This document shows positions 47,474 to 56,234 of a stretch of DNA of 64,000 nucleotides, in pieces. Numbering within the stretch: the first letter of the stretch is position 1; every line of letters starts with the position of its first letter. A program made the position numbers and the translations under genes. The notes beneath the pieces were generated by a model, which was not told the origin of the DNA, did no database searches, and saw only the letters and a program-made list of their open reading frames with translations. Origin of the DNA: DYJE01 sp041660385 (GTDB taxonomy: Bacteria > Desulfobacterota > Desulfobacteria > Desulfobacterales > Desulfolunaceae); NCBI GenBank assembly GCA_041660385.1, contig JBAZWJ010000010.1:41207-105206 (forward strand), read 5' to 3'.

Positions 47474-48303
47474 ATTTAGATTCCCCTATTGATTCACTGA
47501 CTGTTAAGGTTATCATAGATGATGTGGGTAAGCTTTCAGCACCCCGCTTATCCCGTCCCAGCTTTGAAGTTGACGAGAATGATTTTTTTCTGGATGTCCG
47601 TAACATTGCCCGCTATCGCGTTCAAAATGGGAATAAAGTGTTTATTAACCCCCATGAAAATGCGGATATTGCGTCCATTAAGCTTTTTCTGAACGGTTCC
47701 GTGTTGGGTGCGGCGTTACACCAGCAGGGCATACTGCCTTTTCATGGCAGTTCTTTTGAATATGAGGGGAAAGGGGTGATTGTCTGCGGACATTCCGGCG
47801 TGGGAAAATCGTCAGTCATGGTCGCATTCTGCCAAAACGGGGGGAATTTTATCAACGACGATATTACCCCGGTCAGGATTACAGGTTCTGCAACCTTCAT
47901 TACTCCGATCAAGACCGGGATCAAGTTGTGGGACGATTCACTCCGCAAGTTAAATATCGAAAAGAATGGTCTGGAAAAAATCAGACCGGCGCTGGAAAAG
48001 TTTTATCTCACTGAACGGGAAATTTTCTCGGAAGAACAGCGATTAGACCATTTATTCATTCTTGGTACGCATCAGAAAGAAGAATTTATAGTGAATGAAC
48101 TTACCGGGATGGGCAAATATGATGTATTGCGTAAGCAGATTTACCGGAGAGTTTATCTGAAGGGAATGCCCGCGACAGAAAAATCCTATTTTAAGCAATT
48201 GCTTCTACTGGCGGCCAGAGTCCGGGTAACTAAGATTCTTCGGCCTGAACTCTGTGATATCTACGAAACCATGGCCAATATCCAAAATGAGATCCTCCGA
48301 TGA
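47470..48303 (+). CDS. HPr-kinase-like peptide kinase
   Basis: The 277-residue protein has the P-loop G-H-S-G-V-G-K-S-S (about 107-115) and a following N-D-D-I-T-P-V, as in the catalytic domain of HPr kinase/phosphorylase, but lacks the rest of a classical HprK. Relatives in lasso clusters phosphorylate the C-terminal Ser of the precursor; that precursor feature is present here. It shares four-base overlaps with the cyclase before it and the sulfotransferase after it, so the three are translationally coupled. Confidence 0.82.
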   Translation: MNLDSPIDSLTVKVIIDDVGKLSAPRLSRPSFEVDENDFFLDVRNIARYRVQNGNKVFINPHENADIASIKLFLNGSVLGAALHQQGILPFHGSSFEYEGKGVIVCGHSGVGKSSVMVAFCQNGGNFINDDITPVRITGSATFITPIKTGIKLWDDSLRKLNIEKNGLEKIRPALEKFYLTEREIFSEEQRLDHLFILGTHQKEEFIVNELTGMGKYDVLRKQIYRRVYLKGMPATEKSYFKQLLLLAARVRVTKILRPELCDIYETMANIQNEILR

Positions 48304-49160
48304 AAAATACCGTCTGGCTGGTATCCTATCCTAAATCAGGGAATACCTGGTTTCGGATGTTTCTTGCCAACTACCTGAAGAACGTAGCGGCGCCGGTATC
48401 ATTGAGAGAAATTGAGTCCACCCCACTGGCAAGTAGTGCTATTGATTTTGAGAAAGTCATAGGATTAAATCCCTTTGAACTGACGGCTGACGAAGTTGAT
48501 TTTTATCGTCCAGATTTTTACCGGATTTTATCTGCGGAGGCTGAAAATACAGGTGAGGTCAATTACAAAAAAAACCACGATGCCTATACGCTGAATGCGA
48601 ACGGCGAGCCACTTTTCCCGGAAGAAACAAGCAGGGGAGCCGTGTATTTCGTCCGTAACCCGTTGGATGTTTGCGTATCGTATGCCAACCATGGCGCCGG
48701 CAAGGTGCAGAGAATGGTTGATTTTTTATTAAATGAAGAAAGTTATGTGGCCGGGCGGAGAAGCGGACAGCTTCGCCAGAAATTGCTTTCATGGAAAAGC
48801 CACATCCAAAGCTGGCAGAAGCAGTCACTTATCCCTGTGCATATTGTTCGCTACGAGGACATGCAGCAAAAGCCTACGGAAACCTTTGGTTCTATAATTA
48901 ATTTTCTGTGCCTGGAATACGATGAGGAACGTCTTAAAAGAGCGATCACGCATAGCGATTTCCGGGCATTGCAACGGATGGAGCAGGAAGAGGGCTTTCC
49001 TGAAAGAAAACAGTTATGTAAGAGTTTTTTTTGGAAGGGTAAGATCGGTAACTACCGGGATTACCTCTCGGATAAACAGATCCAACGCATTGTGGAATAC
49101 AATTACGATACCATGAAGCTATTCGGGTATATCGACGAGCACGGAAACCTAACGGTATAG
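48300..49160 (+). CDS. PAPS-dependent sulfotransferase
   Basis: Transfers a sulfuryl group from PAPS to a hydroxyl or amine. The 286 residues contain the 5'-phosphosulfate loop Y-P-K-S-G-N-T-W (10-17), the 3'-phosphate site R-N-P-L-D-V-C-V-S (about 119), and a late W-K-G-K-I-G-N-Y-R. Its setting between the kinase and the RRE gene suggests the lasso peptide as substrate; Ser or Thr residues of the core are possible sites. That is inference, and a small-molecule substrate cannot be excluded. Confidence 0.85.
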   Translation: MKNTVWLVSYPKSGNTWFRMFLANYLKNVAAPVSLREIESTPLASSAIDFEKVIGLNPFELTADEVDFYRPDFYRILSAEAENTGEVNYKKNHDAYTLNANGEPLFPEETSRGAVYFVRNPLDVCVSYANHGAGKVQRMVDFLLNEESYVAGRRSGQLRQKLLSWKSHIQSWQKQSLIPVHIVRYEDMQQKPTETFGSIINFLCLEYDEERLKRAITHSDFRALQRMEQEEGFPERKQLCKSFFWKGKIGNYRDYLSDKQIQRIVEYNYDTMKLFGYIDEHGNLTV

Positions 49161-49182
49161 CCATGATTTTGAAGGGAATAAT

Positions 49183-49446
49183 ATGGAAAAATACAGCCGA
49201 AACATACAAATCATTGACGGAGAATTGGACAATGAGCAAGTGATGTTGCACATTGAAAAAGGGAAATATCTCGGTTTGAACCCTGTAGGGAAACGGATCT
49301 GGGAGTTGATCGAACAGCCCAGGAGCTTTACTGAACTCACCGGTATTTTGCTGGCCGAATATAAAGTCACGGAGGAGCAATGTGTGCAGGAAGTGCAGAC
49401 CTTTCTGGACAAAGCGGTCAAATACGACATTCTGATTAAACGATGA
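49183..49446 (+). CDS. PqqD-like RRE protein (lasso B1)
   Basis: An 87-residue winged-helix protein of the PqqD family: a beta hairpin, then L-G-L-N-P-V-G-K-R-I-W-E-L-I-E, the helix-turn element typical of RiPP recognition elements. These bind the leader of the precursor and present it to the processing enzymes. The usual next gene, a transglutaminase-like leader protease (B2), is not seen. Confidence 0.88.
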   Translation: MEKYSRNIQIIDGELDNEQVMLHIEKGKYLGLNPVGKRIWELIEQPRSFTELTGILLAEYKVTEEQCVQEVQTFLDKAVKYDILIKR

Positions 49447-49730
49447 GCTTCATCACAGTGCTGGTAGTTTAAATTTGATGACATGCCCATTCGCTATTGG
49501 ACGTTGGATGTTCGTCAGAGGGAGTTCAAAAAATTCATGTTCCCCATTTTCCCTTTCCGATTTTTGTTCATCAAATAGCCATGAAGGCCGTTGGGCTTAT
49601 ATGTCTGGCTCTCTTACTCTGGATCGAAGTTGAATCATTTGTGTCCTTTACTTATCAACCGCCTTTTTATAAACTCAAAAAAGGCAGGGTTGACGGGTAG
49701 CGGATCATTGATCGCGAGGTACGAAAAAGC
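49447..49730. other. Gap after the lasso cluster; no intact B2 gene
   Basis: This 284-base stretch holds one small plus-strand frame (49497-49700) with a single hydrophobic segment near its middle. It lacks the Cys-His-Asp core and the length (about 140 residues) of a lasso B2 protease. It could be a remnant or chance; I do not call a gene. Confidence 0.4.
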
Positions 49731-50285
49731 ATGAACACACACCACCTTATCCTTGGAATGATTAAGGATTTTCTGAGCGGGGAAGCTATCACCGATACCC
49801 ATGATGAACGTTATCGCCAGAAAATTGCCCGCTTCCTTGTCCTCGAAAAGGGTTATGATCGGGAGGATATCAAAGCAAGGATAAGACTTGCAGTTTGCGC
49901 TTCCGGGAAAAAAGCGACAATTGGCGTGGATTTTCTCATTTATACTGGAGACAAAGCCATGATGCTGATTAAATACGGTCCGGGGTCCATCATCACACGC
50001 CACCGTCCGGCTCTTGCCGTTTCACGGATAGCGGCACCTTGTCAGATTCCCGTGGTGGTTGTGACTAACGGAGAAGAGGCGGATATTCTTTGCGGCCGTT
50101 CGGGCAAGGTTAGAGGCTCTGGTTTTGACGCTATTCCGAGCAAGGAGGATCTCATGAGGCTTGCTGATCAGGAAAACCAGGCTATCAGCATGAAACGTCA
50201 GGAACTTGAATCACGGATTATATATGCTTTCGAAGTGGACGGAAGCTGCCCCTGTGACAGTGATATATGCAGGATAGAATCATGA
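49731..50285 (+). CDS. HsdR N-terminal-like protein with lost nuclease residues
   Basis: The 184-residue protein looks like the stand-alone type I restriction HsdR_N fold: V-D-F-L-I-Y supplies the Asp, and V-V-V-V-T-N-G-E-E-A resembles the conserved T-N-G strand. The place where E-x-K should be reads L-I-K-Y-G-P-G, so the catalytic Glu/Lys pair is absent and a nuclease role is unlikely. It ends in a Cys-containing tail (C-P-C-D-S-D-I-C) that could bind metal. It overlaps the deaminase gene by four bases. Confidence 0.65.
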   Translation: MNTHHLILGMIKDFLSGEAITDTHDERYRQKIARFLVLEKGYDREDIKARIRLAVCASGKKATIGVDFLIYTGDKAMMLIKYGPGSIITRHRPALAVSRIAAPCQIPVVVVTNGEEADILCGRSGKVRGSGFDAIPSKEDLMRLADQENQAISMKRQELESRIIYAFEVDGSCPCDSDICRIES

Positions 50286-50785
50286 ACCATGATTTTTACA
50301 TGAAACAGGCTCTTGAGCAGGCTGAACTGGCTTTGTTTGACGGCGAATTCCCCGTGGGTTGTGTTATTGTTCACAAGGGCAACGTGGTGGTCAGATCACG
50401 GAGGACCAACTCAGCAAATCAAAACATGAATGAAATCGATCACGCCGAAATCATAGCGCTGAAACATCTAAGTGGAATCGTGCCGCCCTCAGAAAGAAAG
50501 GACGTTGTTCTTTATTCGACCATGGAACCCTGTCTGATGTGTTTTGCTGCCATCATGCTGAGCGGTATACGCCATGTGGTCTACTCTTACGAAGATGCCA
50601 TGGGCGGTGGGACGGCATGCAACCCGCAGACACTTCCGCCGCTTTACAGCTCTGCTGAGATGACGATGGTCAAAGGAATTATGCGGAAGGAAAGTCTTGA
50701 CCTATTCAAACGATTTTTTCTTCTGCCCCATAACCGATACTGGAAAGGAAGCTATCTTGAACAGTACACTCTGGATAGTATTTGA
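50282..50785 (+). CDS. Nucleoside/tRNA deaminase of the CDA fold
   Basis: The 167-residue protein has the zinc site H-A-E (D-H-A-E-I-I-A-L) and P-C-L-M-C of cytidine/adenosine deaminases. The length suits TadA, but the C-terminal third differs from typical TadA (no A-A-G-S region), so a free-nucleoside deaminase is possible. The ATG at 50282 overlaps the previous stop in ATGA; an earlier in-frame ATG at 50267 lies inside the upstream gene. Confidence 0.8.
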   Translation: MNHDFYMKQALEQAELALFDGEFPVGCVIVHKGNVVVRSRRTNSANQNMNEIDHAEIIALKHLSGIVPPSERKDVVLYSTMEPCLMCFAAIMLSGIRHVVYSYEDAMGGGTACNPQTLPPLYSSAEMTMVKGIMRKESLDLFKRFFLLPHNRYWKGSYLEQYTLDSI

Positions 50786-50827
50786 ACGGCAGTTATTCTG
50801 AAAAAGGCGTAGTATTTATTTTTTCTC

Positions 50828-50854
50828 TTGCATTTCAAATCATTCTTCTATAAA
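50828..50854 (+). promoter_or_regulatory. Possible promoter of the infC operon
   Basis: TTGCAT (50828-50833) and TATAAA (50849-50854) with a short 15-base spacer, about 90 bases before the infC start. Confidence 0.35.
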
Positions 50855-50879
50855 TAATTCGGTTGTTAAACACCATACT

Positions 50880-50907
50880 GGATTTTCGGGTTTTATATGG
50901 AAAATCC
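50880..50907 (+). promoter_or_regulatory. Leader hairpin before infC
   Basis: GGATTTTC and GAAAATCC form a perfect 8-bp stem with a 12-base loop ending 35 bases before the infC start. No U-run follows, so it is a leader structure rather than a terminator. Confidence 0.4.
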
Positions 50908-50942
50908 CTGTTAATAGAACAGTGTACCATGAGGAGGAAGGC

Positions 50943-51455
50943 ATAGCTAGCCGCGATCAAATAAACATAAACAGGAAGATCAGAGCCAAAGAGGTCCGAG
51001 TGATAGACCCTGAGGGTAATCAGCTCGGCATTTTGCCTCTGCATCAGGCCCTTGCTTCAGCAAGCGAATTCAACCTTGACTTGGTTGAAATTTCTCCTAA
51101 TGCTTCGCCGCCTGTCTGCAAAATCATGGATTTTGGCAGATTCAAGTACGAAGAAACAAAGAAGAAGCAGGAGGCTAAAAAGAAGCAGACTGTTGTTCAG
51201 CTCAAGGAAATCAAGGTGAGACCTAAGACGGGTATAAACGATCTTTTGACCAAAATTGGTCATATTAAGAAGTTTATCGAGAAGAAGAACAAGGTCAAAG
51301 TCACCTGTGTTTTCAGGGGACGAGAAATCACCCTTTCAGCGCTGGGTAAAGATGTGCTTACGCAGATCGCTGCCGAGACAGCTGATGTTACGGTCGTGGA
51401 ACAGATGCCCAAATTTGAGGGTCGTTCCATGTTTATGATTCTTGCACCAAAGTAG
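50943..51455 (+). CDS. infC: Translation initiation factor IF-3
   Basis: The frame opens at a GTG (50922), but AGGAGG (50932-50937) would then lie inside the gene. Five bases after it comes an in-frame ATA, followed by A-S-R-D-Q-I-N-I-N-R-K-I-R-A, the usual IF-3 N-terminus. A rare start codon is known for infC (AUU in E. coli) and lets IF-3 repress its own translation; here it appears to be AUA. The 170-residue protein shows both IF-3 domains and the basic linker (Y-E-E-T-K-K-K-Q-E-A-K-K-K-Q). Head of infC-rpmI-rplT-pheST. Confidence 0.94.
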   Translation: MASRDQININRKIRAKEVRVIDPEGNQLGILPLHQALASASEFNLDLVEISPNASPPVCKIMDFGRFKYEETKKKQEAKKKQTVVQLKEIKVRPKTGINDLLTKIGHIKKFIEKKNKVKVTCVFRGREITLSALGKDVLTQIAAETADVTVVEQMPKFEGRSMFMILAPK

Positions 51456-51488
51456 ACGTTCGCGCGTTAAATCCTCATAAACCGGACA

Positions 51489-51567
51489 CACCCGCTATCG
51501 GGTGAGTTCATATGGAAAAATGCAGGAACCGATGGCGTGGTCTGACAAAACAGGTTCGCGCCATATG
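51489..51567 (+). promoter_or_regulatory. Structured leader between infC and rpmI (candidate L20-type autoregulation)
   Basis: A hairpin CACCCG-CTAT-CGGGTG (51489-51504) is followed by a larger stem closed by CATATGG (51509-51515) and CCATATG (51561-51567), in the 182-base gap before rpmI. Ribosomal protein L20 represses rpmI-rplT through a leader structure in several bacteria. The match here is by position and folding only. Confidence 0.4.
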
Positions 51568-51637
51568 TGTTTGTTCGGTAACTTTAGTTTCCGAATGACT
51601 GTATAACGCATATGGAGTTATCAAGGAGATTTTTAAG

Positions 51638-51835
51638 ATGCCAAAAATTAAAACAAACAGATCCGCCGCAAAACGCTTCAGAGTGACTGGCACAGGCAAA
51701 TTCAAATTTGAAAAAGCCTTTGGTGGCCACATTCTGACATCAAAATCACGAAAACGTAAACGATCACTCCGTAAGGGTCAAATGATCGATTCAACCAATG
51801 TTAAATCCATCAGAAGAATGCTGCCCAACGGCTAA
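51638..51835 (+). CDS. rpmI: Ribosomal protein bL35
   Basis: The 65-residue basic protein has the usual P-K-I-K-T-N-R-S-A-A-K-R-F start and H-I-L-T-S-K-S-R-K-R-K-R. A strong AAGGAG lies before the ATG. It is part of the 50S subunit and co-transcribed with rplT. Confidence 0.97.
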   Translation: MPKIKTNRSAAKRFRVTGTGKFKFEKAFGGHILTSKSRKRKRSLRKGQMIDSTNVKSIRRMLPNG

Positions 51836-51889
51836 AAGCCTTTGTTCTGACGTTAAAGACTAAGAAGTGCTGTTTAAGGAGATAGACAA

Positions 51890-52243
51890 ATGCGAATCAA
51901 ACGAGGTTTCAAAGCAAGAAAGCGCAGAAAAAAGATTCTGAAACTTGCCAAAGGGTTCAGGGGCGCGCGCAGCAAATTATTTAGAACGGCAGCTGACTCG
52001 GTGGACAAGGCCCTGATGTATGCGTTCAGGGATCGGAAAGCGAAAAAACGTGATTTCAGAAGACTCTGGATAGCCCGTATCAACGCGGCTGCCCGCATGA
52101 ATAATATGAGTTACAGCGTTTTTATTCATGGCCTGAAATGCGCTAATATCGGTCTTGATCGTAAAGTTCTTGCCGAACTTGCGATTTCAGATCCTGCGGC
52201 GTTCTCACAGATCGCTGGCCAGGCTTCATTGCAGATTTCATAA
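51890..52243 (+). CDS. rplT: Ribosomal protein bL20
   Basis: The 117-residue protein has a normal bL20 body (K-L-A-K-G-F-R-G-A-R-S-K-L and W-I-A-R-I-N-A-A-A-R). It is a 50S assembly protein and, in other bacteria, represses this operon. AAGGAG precedes the ATG. Confidence 0.97.
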   Translation: MRIKRGFKARKRRKKILKLAKGFRGARSKLFRTAADSVDKALMYAFRDRKAKKRDFRRLWIARINAAARMNNMSYSVFIHGLKCANIGLDRKVLAELAISDPAAFSQIAGQASLQIS

Positions 52244-52370
52244 TACCAATCGCCTTTAAAGGGAATGAAGAGAATTTCAGACGCAAGTCGTCTCCTTCAT
52301 TCCCTTTTACTGTTTATTGGCGGTTCCTGTTTTGACCCGAACAACAGACCTGAAAACAGAGTTGATAAAC

Positions 52371-53384
52371 GTGCTGACGAATCAAAATATTGAAGAGATA
52401 TATCAGGGCGCATTGTCCGAGCTTGAAAAAGCCGAAACGCTGGAAGACGTTGAATCCCTTTCCGTCAAATACCTTGGAAGAAAAGGACTCGTAACCCTTT
52501 ATCTTCGAGGTCTTTCAGCCCTGCCACCTGAAGAGAGACCCCTTGCCGGTAAACGGTCTAACGAGGTGAAGATTGCCCTTGAAGACTCTTTTGCCCATGC
52601 GAAGACAAGGTGCGAATCACAGGCCGAAGGCGCAGACACGGGAATTGATGTTACCCTTCCGGGGCGGACCGTTTCAGCGGGCCGACTGCATCCTCTGACC
52701 CAGATCACCCAGGAAATCTGCAGTATTTTTACGCGACTGGGTTTCAGTATCGTGGAAGGGCCGGAAATCGAGAGCGATCATTACAATTTTGAAGCCTTGA
52801 ATATTCCTAAACACCATCCGGCCCGTGACATGCAGGACACGTTCTATATATCTGAAAATACAGTTCTTAGAACCCATACGTCTCCCACGCAACCCAGGGT
52901 CATGGAAAAACAGGCTCCGCCGGTTCGAATCATTGCTCCAGGCAAAGTCTACCGCTGTGATTCCGATATCACCCACACTCCGATGTTTCATCAGGTAGAA
53001 GGGCTTCTGGTGGATGAGAACGTTTCGTTCGGGGATCTCAAAGGCATTCTGACCACATTTGTTCATCAGATGTTCGACAAGGACACAAGCCTGCGTTTCA
53101 GGCCAAGCTTTTTTCCGTTCACGGAACCCAGCGCTGAGGTGGACATCCGTTGCGTGATCTGCCGTGGTAAAGGATGCAGGGTCTGTTCCCACACAGGATG
53201 GCTTGAAGTTCTGGGGGCGGGCATGGTTCATCCCGCTGTTTTTGAAAATGTGGGATACGATACGAAGAAATACACCGGTTTCGCTTTTGGAATGGGTGTT
53301 GAGCGCATTACCATGCTCAAATACGGCATCGACGATATCCGGAAATACTTTGAAAACGACTTCAGATTTTTGAGGCAGTTCTAA
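52371..53384 (+). CDS. pheS: Phenylalanyl-tRNA synthetase alpha subunit
   Basis: Catalytic subunit of the alpha2-beta2 enzyme. Class II motifs are present: F-N-F/Y-region E-A-L-N-I-P-x-H-H-P-A-R, motif 2 R-I-I-A-P-G-K-V-Y-R, and motif 3 G-F-A-F-G-M-G-V-E-R. The frame is open to a TTG at 52317, but family alignment by eye starts near I-E-E-I-Y, so I place the start at the GTG at 52371; its ribosome site is weak. An insertion with C-V-I-C-x4-C-x-x-C (about residues 260-275) looks like a zinc site found in only some bacterial PheS. Confidence 0.93.
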   Translation: MLTNQNIEEIYQGALSELEKAETLEDVESLSVKYLGRKGLVTLYLRGLSALPPEERPLAGKRSNEVKIALEDSFAHAKTRCESQAEGADTGIDVTLPGRTVSAGRLHPLTQITQEICSIFTRLGFSIVEGPEIESDHYNFEALNIPKHHPARDMQDTFYISENTVLRTHTSPTQPRVMEKQAPPVRIIAPGKVYRCDSDITHTPMFHQVEGLLVDENVSFGDLKGILTTFVHQMFDKDTSLRFRPSFFPFTEPSAEVDIRCVICRGKGCRVCSHTGWLEVLGAGMVHPAVFENVGYDTKKYTGFAFGMGVERITMLKYGIDDIRKYFENDFRFLRQF

Positions 53385-53385
53385 T

Positions 53386-55818
53386 ATGAAAGTCAGTTTA
53401 AGCTGGTTAAGAGAATATGTCCCTGTCACAATGCCTACGGAAGAACTTGCTGACGCTCTCACCATGATCGGTCTCGAAGTGGATGCCATCCACAACCGGT
53501 TCGGGTCATTGGATGGCGTGGTGGTCAGCCGGATAGTGGACATCAAACCCCATCCTAATGCGGACAAGCTTTCGTTGTGTCAGGTGGATGTGGGCGGAGA
53601 ACAGATGCTTTCCATCGTTTGCGGAGCACCCAATGCAGCCTTGGGTCTTGTGATACCCTGCGCTCTTCCGGGTGCCACGCTCCCCAACGGCATCACCATC
53701 AAAAAAGGGAAACTTCGTGGCGAGCTTTCGGAAGGTATGTTGTGCAGTGCCTCCGAACTGGGCTTGAGTCTTGAAAAATCAGGCATCATGGAACTGGAAA
53801 CCCAGGCTGCTCCCGGAACTCCCCTTGTTCAGGCGTTGGGCCTGAATGACGCGACCCTCGAGCTCGGCGTGACACCCAACAGGCCTGACTGCTTATCCAT
53901 CATCGGTGTGGCAAGAGAGGTCGGAGCTTTCAGCAATCCCCGAAGCAAAGTAAATTATCCCTCTTCGGACACGGCTGAACCATCGAAGGCTTACGGAAAA
54001 ATCGGAGAGTACACTTCAGTGGAAATCCTGAATCCCGAACTCTGCCCGAGATATGCAGCTCAGCTGGTGTTTGACGTTAAGGTTGGGCCTTCCCCATTCT
54101 GGCTCCAGGATAGATTGATATCCGTAGGATTAAAACCCATCAACAACATCGTAGATGTCACCAACTTCATCATGATGGAAACAGGACAGCCGCTCCACGC
54201 CTTTGACTTCGACAGGCTGGCCCAGAATCGTATTATTGTAAGGGCTGCCTCAGACGGCGAATCGTTCACCACTCTGGACAACAAAGCCCATACATTGGAC
54301 CGTGAAATGCTGATGATCTGTGACGGAGAAAAACCCGTGGCCCTTGCAGGTGTCATGGGTGGCCTCAACTCGGAGATCCAGGAAGACACCACGCGTGTTC
54401 TTATCGAAAGCGCTTATTTCAATCCGTCTTGTATACGTAAAACATCTAAGAAAACAGCTCTCAGCACAGACGCTGCCTATCGTTTCGAGCGGGGAATAGA
54501 CCCTGAAGGGACGATTTATGCCGTGAACAGGGCAGCATCCCTCATCACCACCCTGGGAAAAGGGAATCTGGTTGATGGTGTCATTGATGAGTATCCGGCT
54601 CCTATCGCTTTGCGTGAAATCATCATGAGCGTCAAAGCCGTGAACAAAAGACTGGGAACCGATCTCAAACGTGATGAAATCAAAGCATGTCTCGAAGCCA
54701 TTGAACTTGCCGTCGCTGTTGTGGATGACGACACACTGAGGGTCGTTCCTCCACCTTTCCGGGTCGATATTGAACGACCCGAAGACCTTTCGGAAGAGGT
54801 GGCACGTATCTGGGGCTACAATCAAATTAAAACCACGTTCCCGCCCATACCTGCGGAAGCGGTGGAACCCACGCCCAATATCGAGGTGAAGAACACCATA
54901 AGGAATCTGTTCACCGGATTCGGTTTTTACGAGACCATCAACTACAGCTTCATTCACCAGTCATGTTGTGACAGAATGAGACTTCCGGAAAATGACCCAC
55001 GCAGGGCGTTAATAGATATTATGAACCCGCTTTCGGAAGACCAGTCAGTGATGAGAACGTCCCTTGTTCCTGGTCTTCTTCAGAACGTGCAGCACAACAA
55101 CTCCCGTCAGGTCCGGGATCTCAGTCTCTTTGAAATCGGTAAGGTCTTTTACAAAAAAGCTGAAGGTGAACTATCCGATGAAGTGGAGATGTTTGCAGGT
55201 GTCATAACGGGAACTCCCCGCGAACAAGCCTGGCATTCAAAAGAAAGACCCTGTGATTTTTATGATCTGAAAGGTGTTCTGGAAGGTTTTTTTAAGGCGA
55301 TTTTCCTTGATAAGATTGTATTTGAACCCCTTCTGTCAGACGACTGCCATTATCTTCGCAAAGGCTATTCGGCAAAGTTGTCAGTGAATGGCGCTGCCAT
55401 TGGAACCATGGGGAAAATCCATCAGGAAGTTATTGACGCATTCGATATAAGGCAGGATGTATTTCTCTTTGAGATCAACCTCAAAGAGCTTGTCACTCTG
55501 GTGAACAATGAGAGGACTGCGTTGCCTATTCCCAGGTATCCTTTTGTATCCCGTGACGTCACTCTGGTTTGCAGCGAGCATGTTAAAGCTGGAGATCTCC
55601 TGTCCTGTATCAGGCAATCGAATGAAAAGCTTGTCGAAACGGCAAGACTCATTGACCTTTACACCGGTGAACCGATTCCTGCGGGCAAGAAAAGCCTTTC
55701 CTTCAGAATAACATACAGAGATCAGGAAAAAACGCTTAAGGACAAAGATGTGAACAAGGTGCACACGAGAATCACTGAGATGCTTCTTGCACAGTTCGAC
55801 GCCGGGCTTTCAGGATAA
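53386..55818 (+). CDS. pheT: Phenylalanyl-tRNA synthetase beta subunit
   Basis: The 810-residue subunit starts one base after the pheS stop. Domains in order: N-terminal module, tRNA-binding OB domain (about 40-150, with H-P-N-A-D-K-L), B3/B4 editing domain, B5, catalytic-like domain and C-terminal ferredoxin-fold anticodon-binding domain (last 95 residues). Full length and intact. Confidence 0.97.
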   Translation: MKVSLSWLREYVPVTMPTEELADALTMIGLEVDAIHNRFGSLDGVVVSRIVDIKPHPNADKLSLCQVDVGGEQMLSIVCGAPNAALGLVIPCALPGATLPNGITIKKGKLRGELSEGMLCSASELGLSLEKSGIMELETQAAPGTPLVQALGLNDATLELGVTPNRPDCLSIIGVAREVGAFSNPRSKVNYPSSDTAEPSKAYGKIGEYTSVEILNPELCPRYAAQLVFDVKVGPSPFWLQDRLISVGLKPINNIVDVTNFIMMETGQPLHAFDFDRLAQNRIIVRAASDGESFTTLDNKAHTLDREMLMICDGEKPVALAGVMGGLNSEIQEDTTRVLIESAYFNPSCIRKTSKKTALSTDAAYRFERGIDPEGTIYAVNRAASLITTLGKGNLVDGVIDEYPAPIALREIIMSVKAVNKRLGTDLKRDEIKACLEAIELAVAVVDDDTLRVVPPPFRVDIERPEDLSEEVARIWGYNQIKTTFPPIPAEAVEPTPNIEVKNTIRNLFTGFGFYETINYSFIHQSCCDRMRLPENDPRRALIDIMNPLSEDQSVMRTSLVPGLLQNVQHNNSRQVRDLSLFEIGKVFYKKAEGELSDEVEMFAGVITGTPREQAWHSKERPCDFYDLKGVLEGFFKAIFLDKIVFEPLLSDDCHYLRKGYSAKLSVNGAAIGTMGKIHQEVIDAFDIRQDVFLFEINLKELVTLVNNERTALPIPRYPFVSRDVTLVCSEHVKAGDLLSCIRQSNEKLVETARLIDLYTGEPIPAGKKSLSFRITYRDQEKTLKDKDVNKVHTRITEMLLAQFDAGLSG

Positions 55819-55862
55819 GAAGGAGCACGTACCGAACGTTTTTTTGTATAAGGATAGAGTGA

Positions 55863-56234
55863 ATGGACCCTGTCATTCCAGACAAAATGTATTTCAAAAT
55901 CGGTGAGGTCAGTGAAATTACCGGGTTGGAATCCCATGTGCTCAGATTCTGGGAAAGTGAATTCAAAAACATCAAACCCAGGCGGACATCCACAGGCCAA
56001 CGGATGTATCGCAAGAACGACATCCAATTGATCCTTTACATCAAACATCTTCTCCATAACGAGAAATTCACCATCCAGGGTGCAAGAAAATATTTGGAAT
56101 CGGAATCGGGTTCGCCGAAAGCGGCTGAAAAAGCCCAGATCAAAAGCTCGGAGCCCCTGAACTCGGGCACCGGGAATATAAATCTGGATCTCATCCGATC
56201 GGAACTTATGGACATCCTTAAGCTTCTTGATTGA
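55863..56234 (+). CDS. MerR-family transcriptional regulator
   Basis: The 123-residue protein has an N-terminal MerR winged helix (F-K-I-G-E-V-S-E-I-T-G-L, with R-F-W-E and R-x-Y-x-x-x-D-I) and a short helical tail without a visible effector domain. Such short MerR proteins often follow pheT-ihfA; ihfA is absent here. AAGGATAGAG precedes the ATG. Target and ligand unknown. Confidence 0.85.
   Translation: MDPVIPDKMYFKIGEVSEITGLESHVLRFWESEFKNIKPRRTSTGQRMYRKNDIQLILYIKHLLHNEKFTIQGARKYLESESGSPKAAEKAQIKSSEPLNSGTGNINLDLIRSELMDILKLLD

Noticed and set aside
52317..52370. TTG at 52317 as the pheS start
   Set aside because: No ribosome site and the added 18 residues do not fit the family N-terminus; it cannot be fully excluded.
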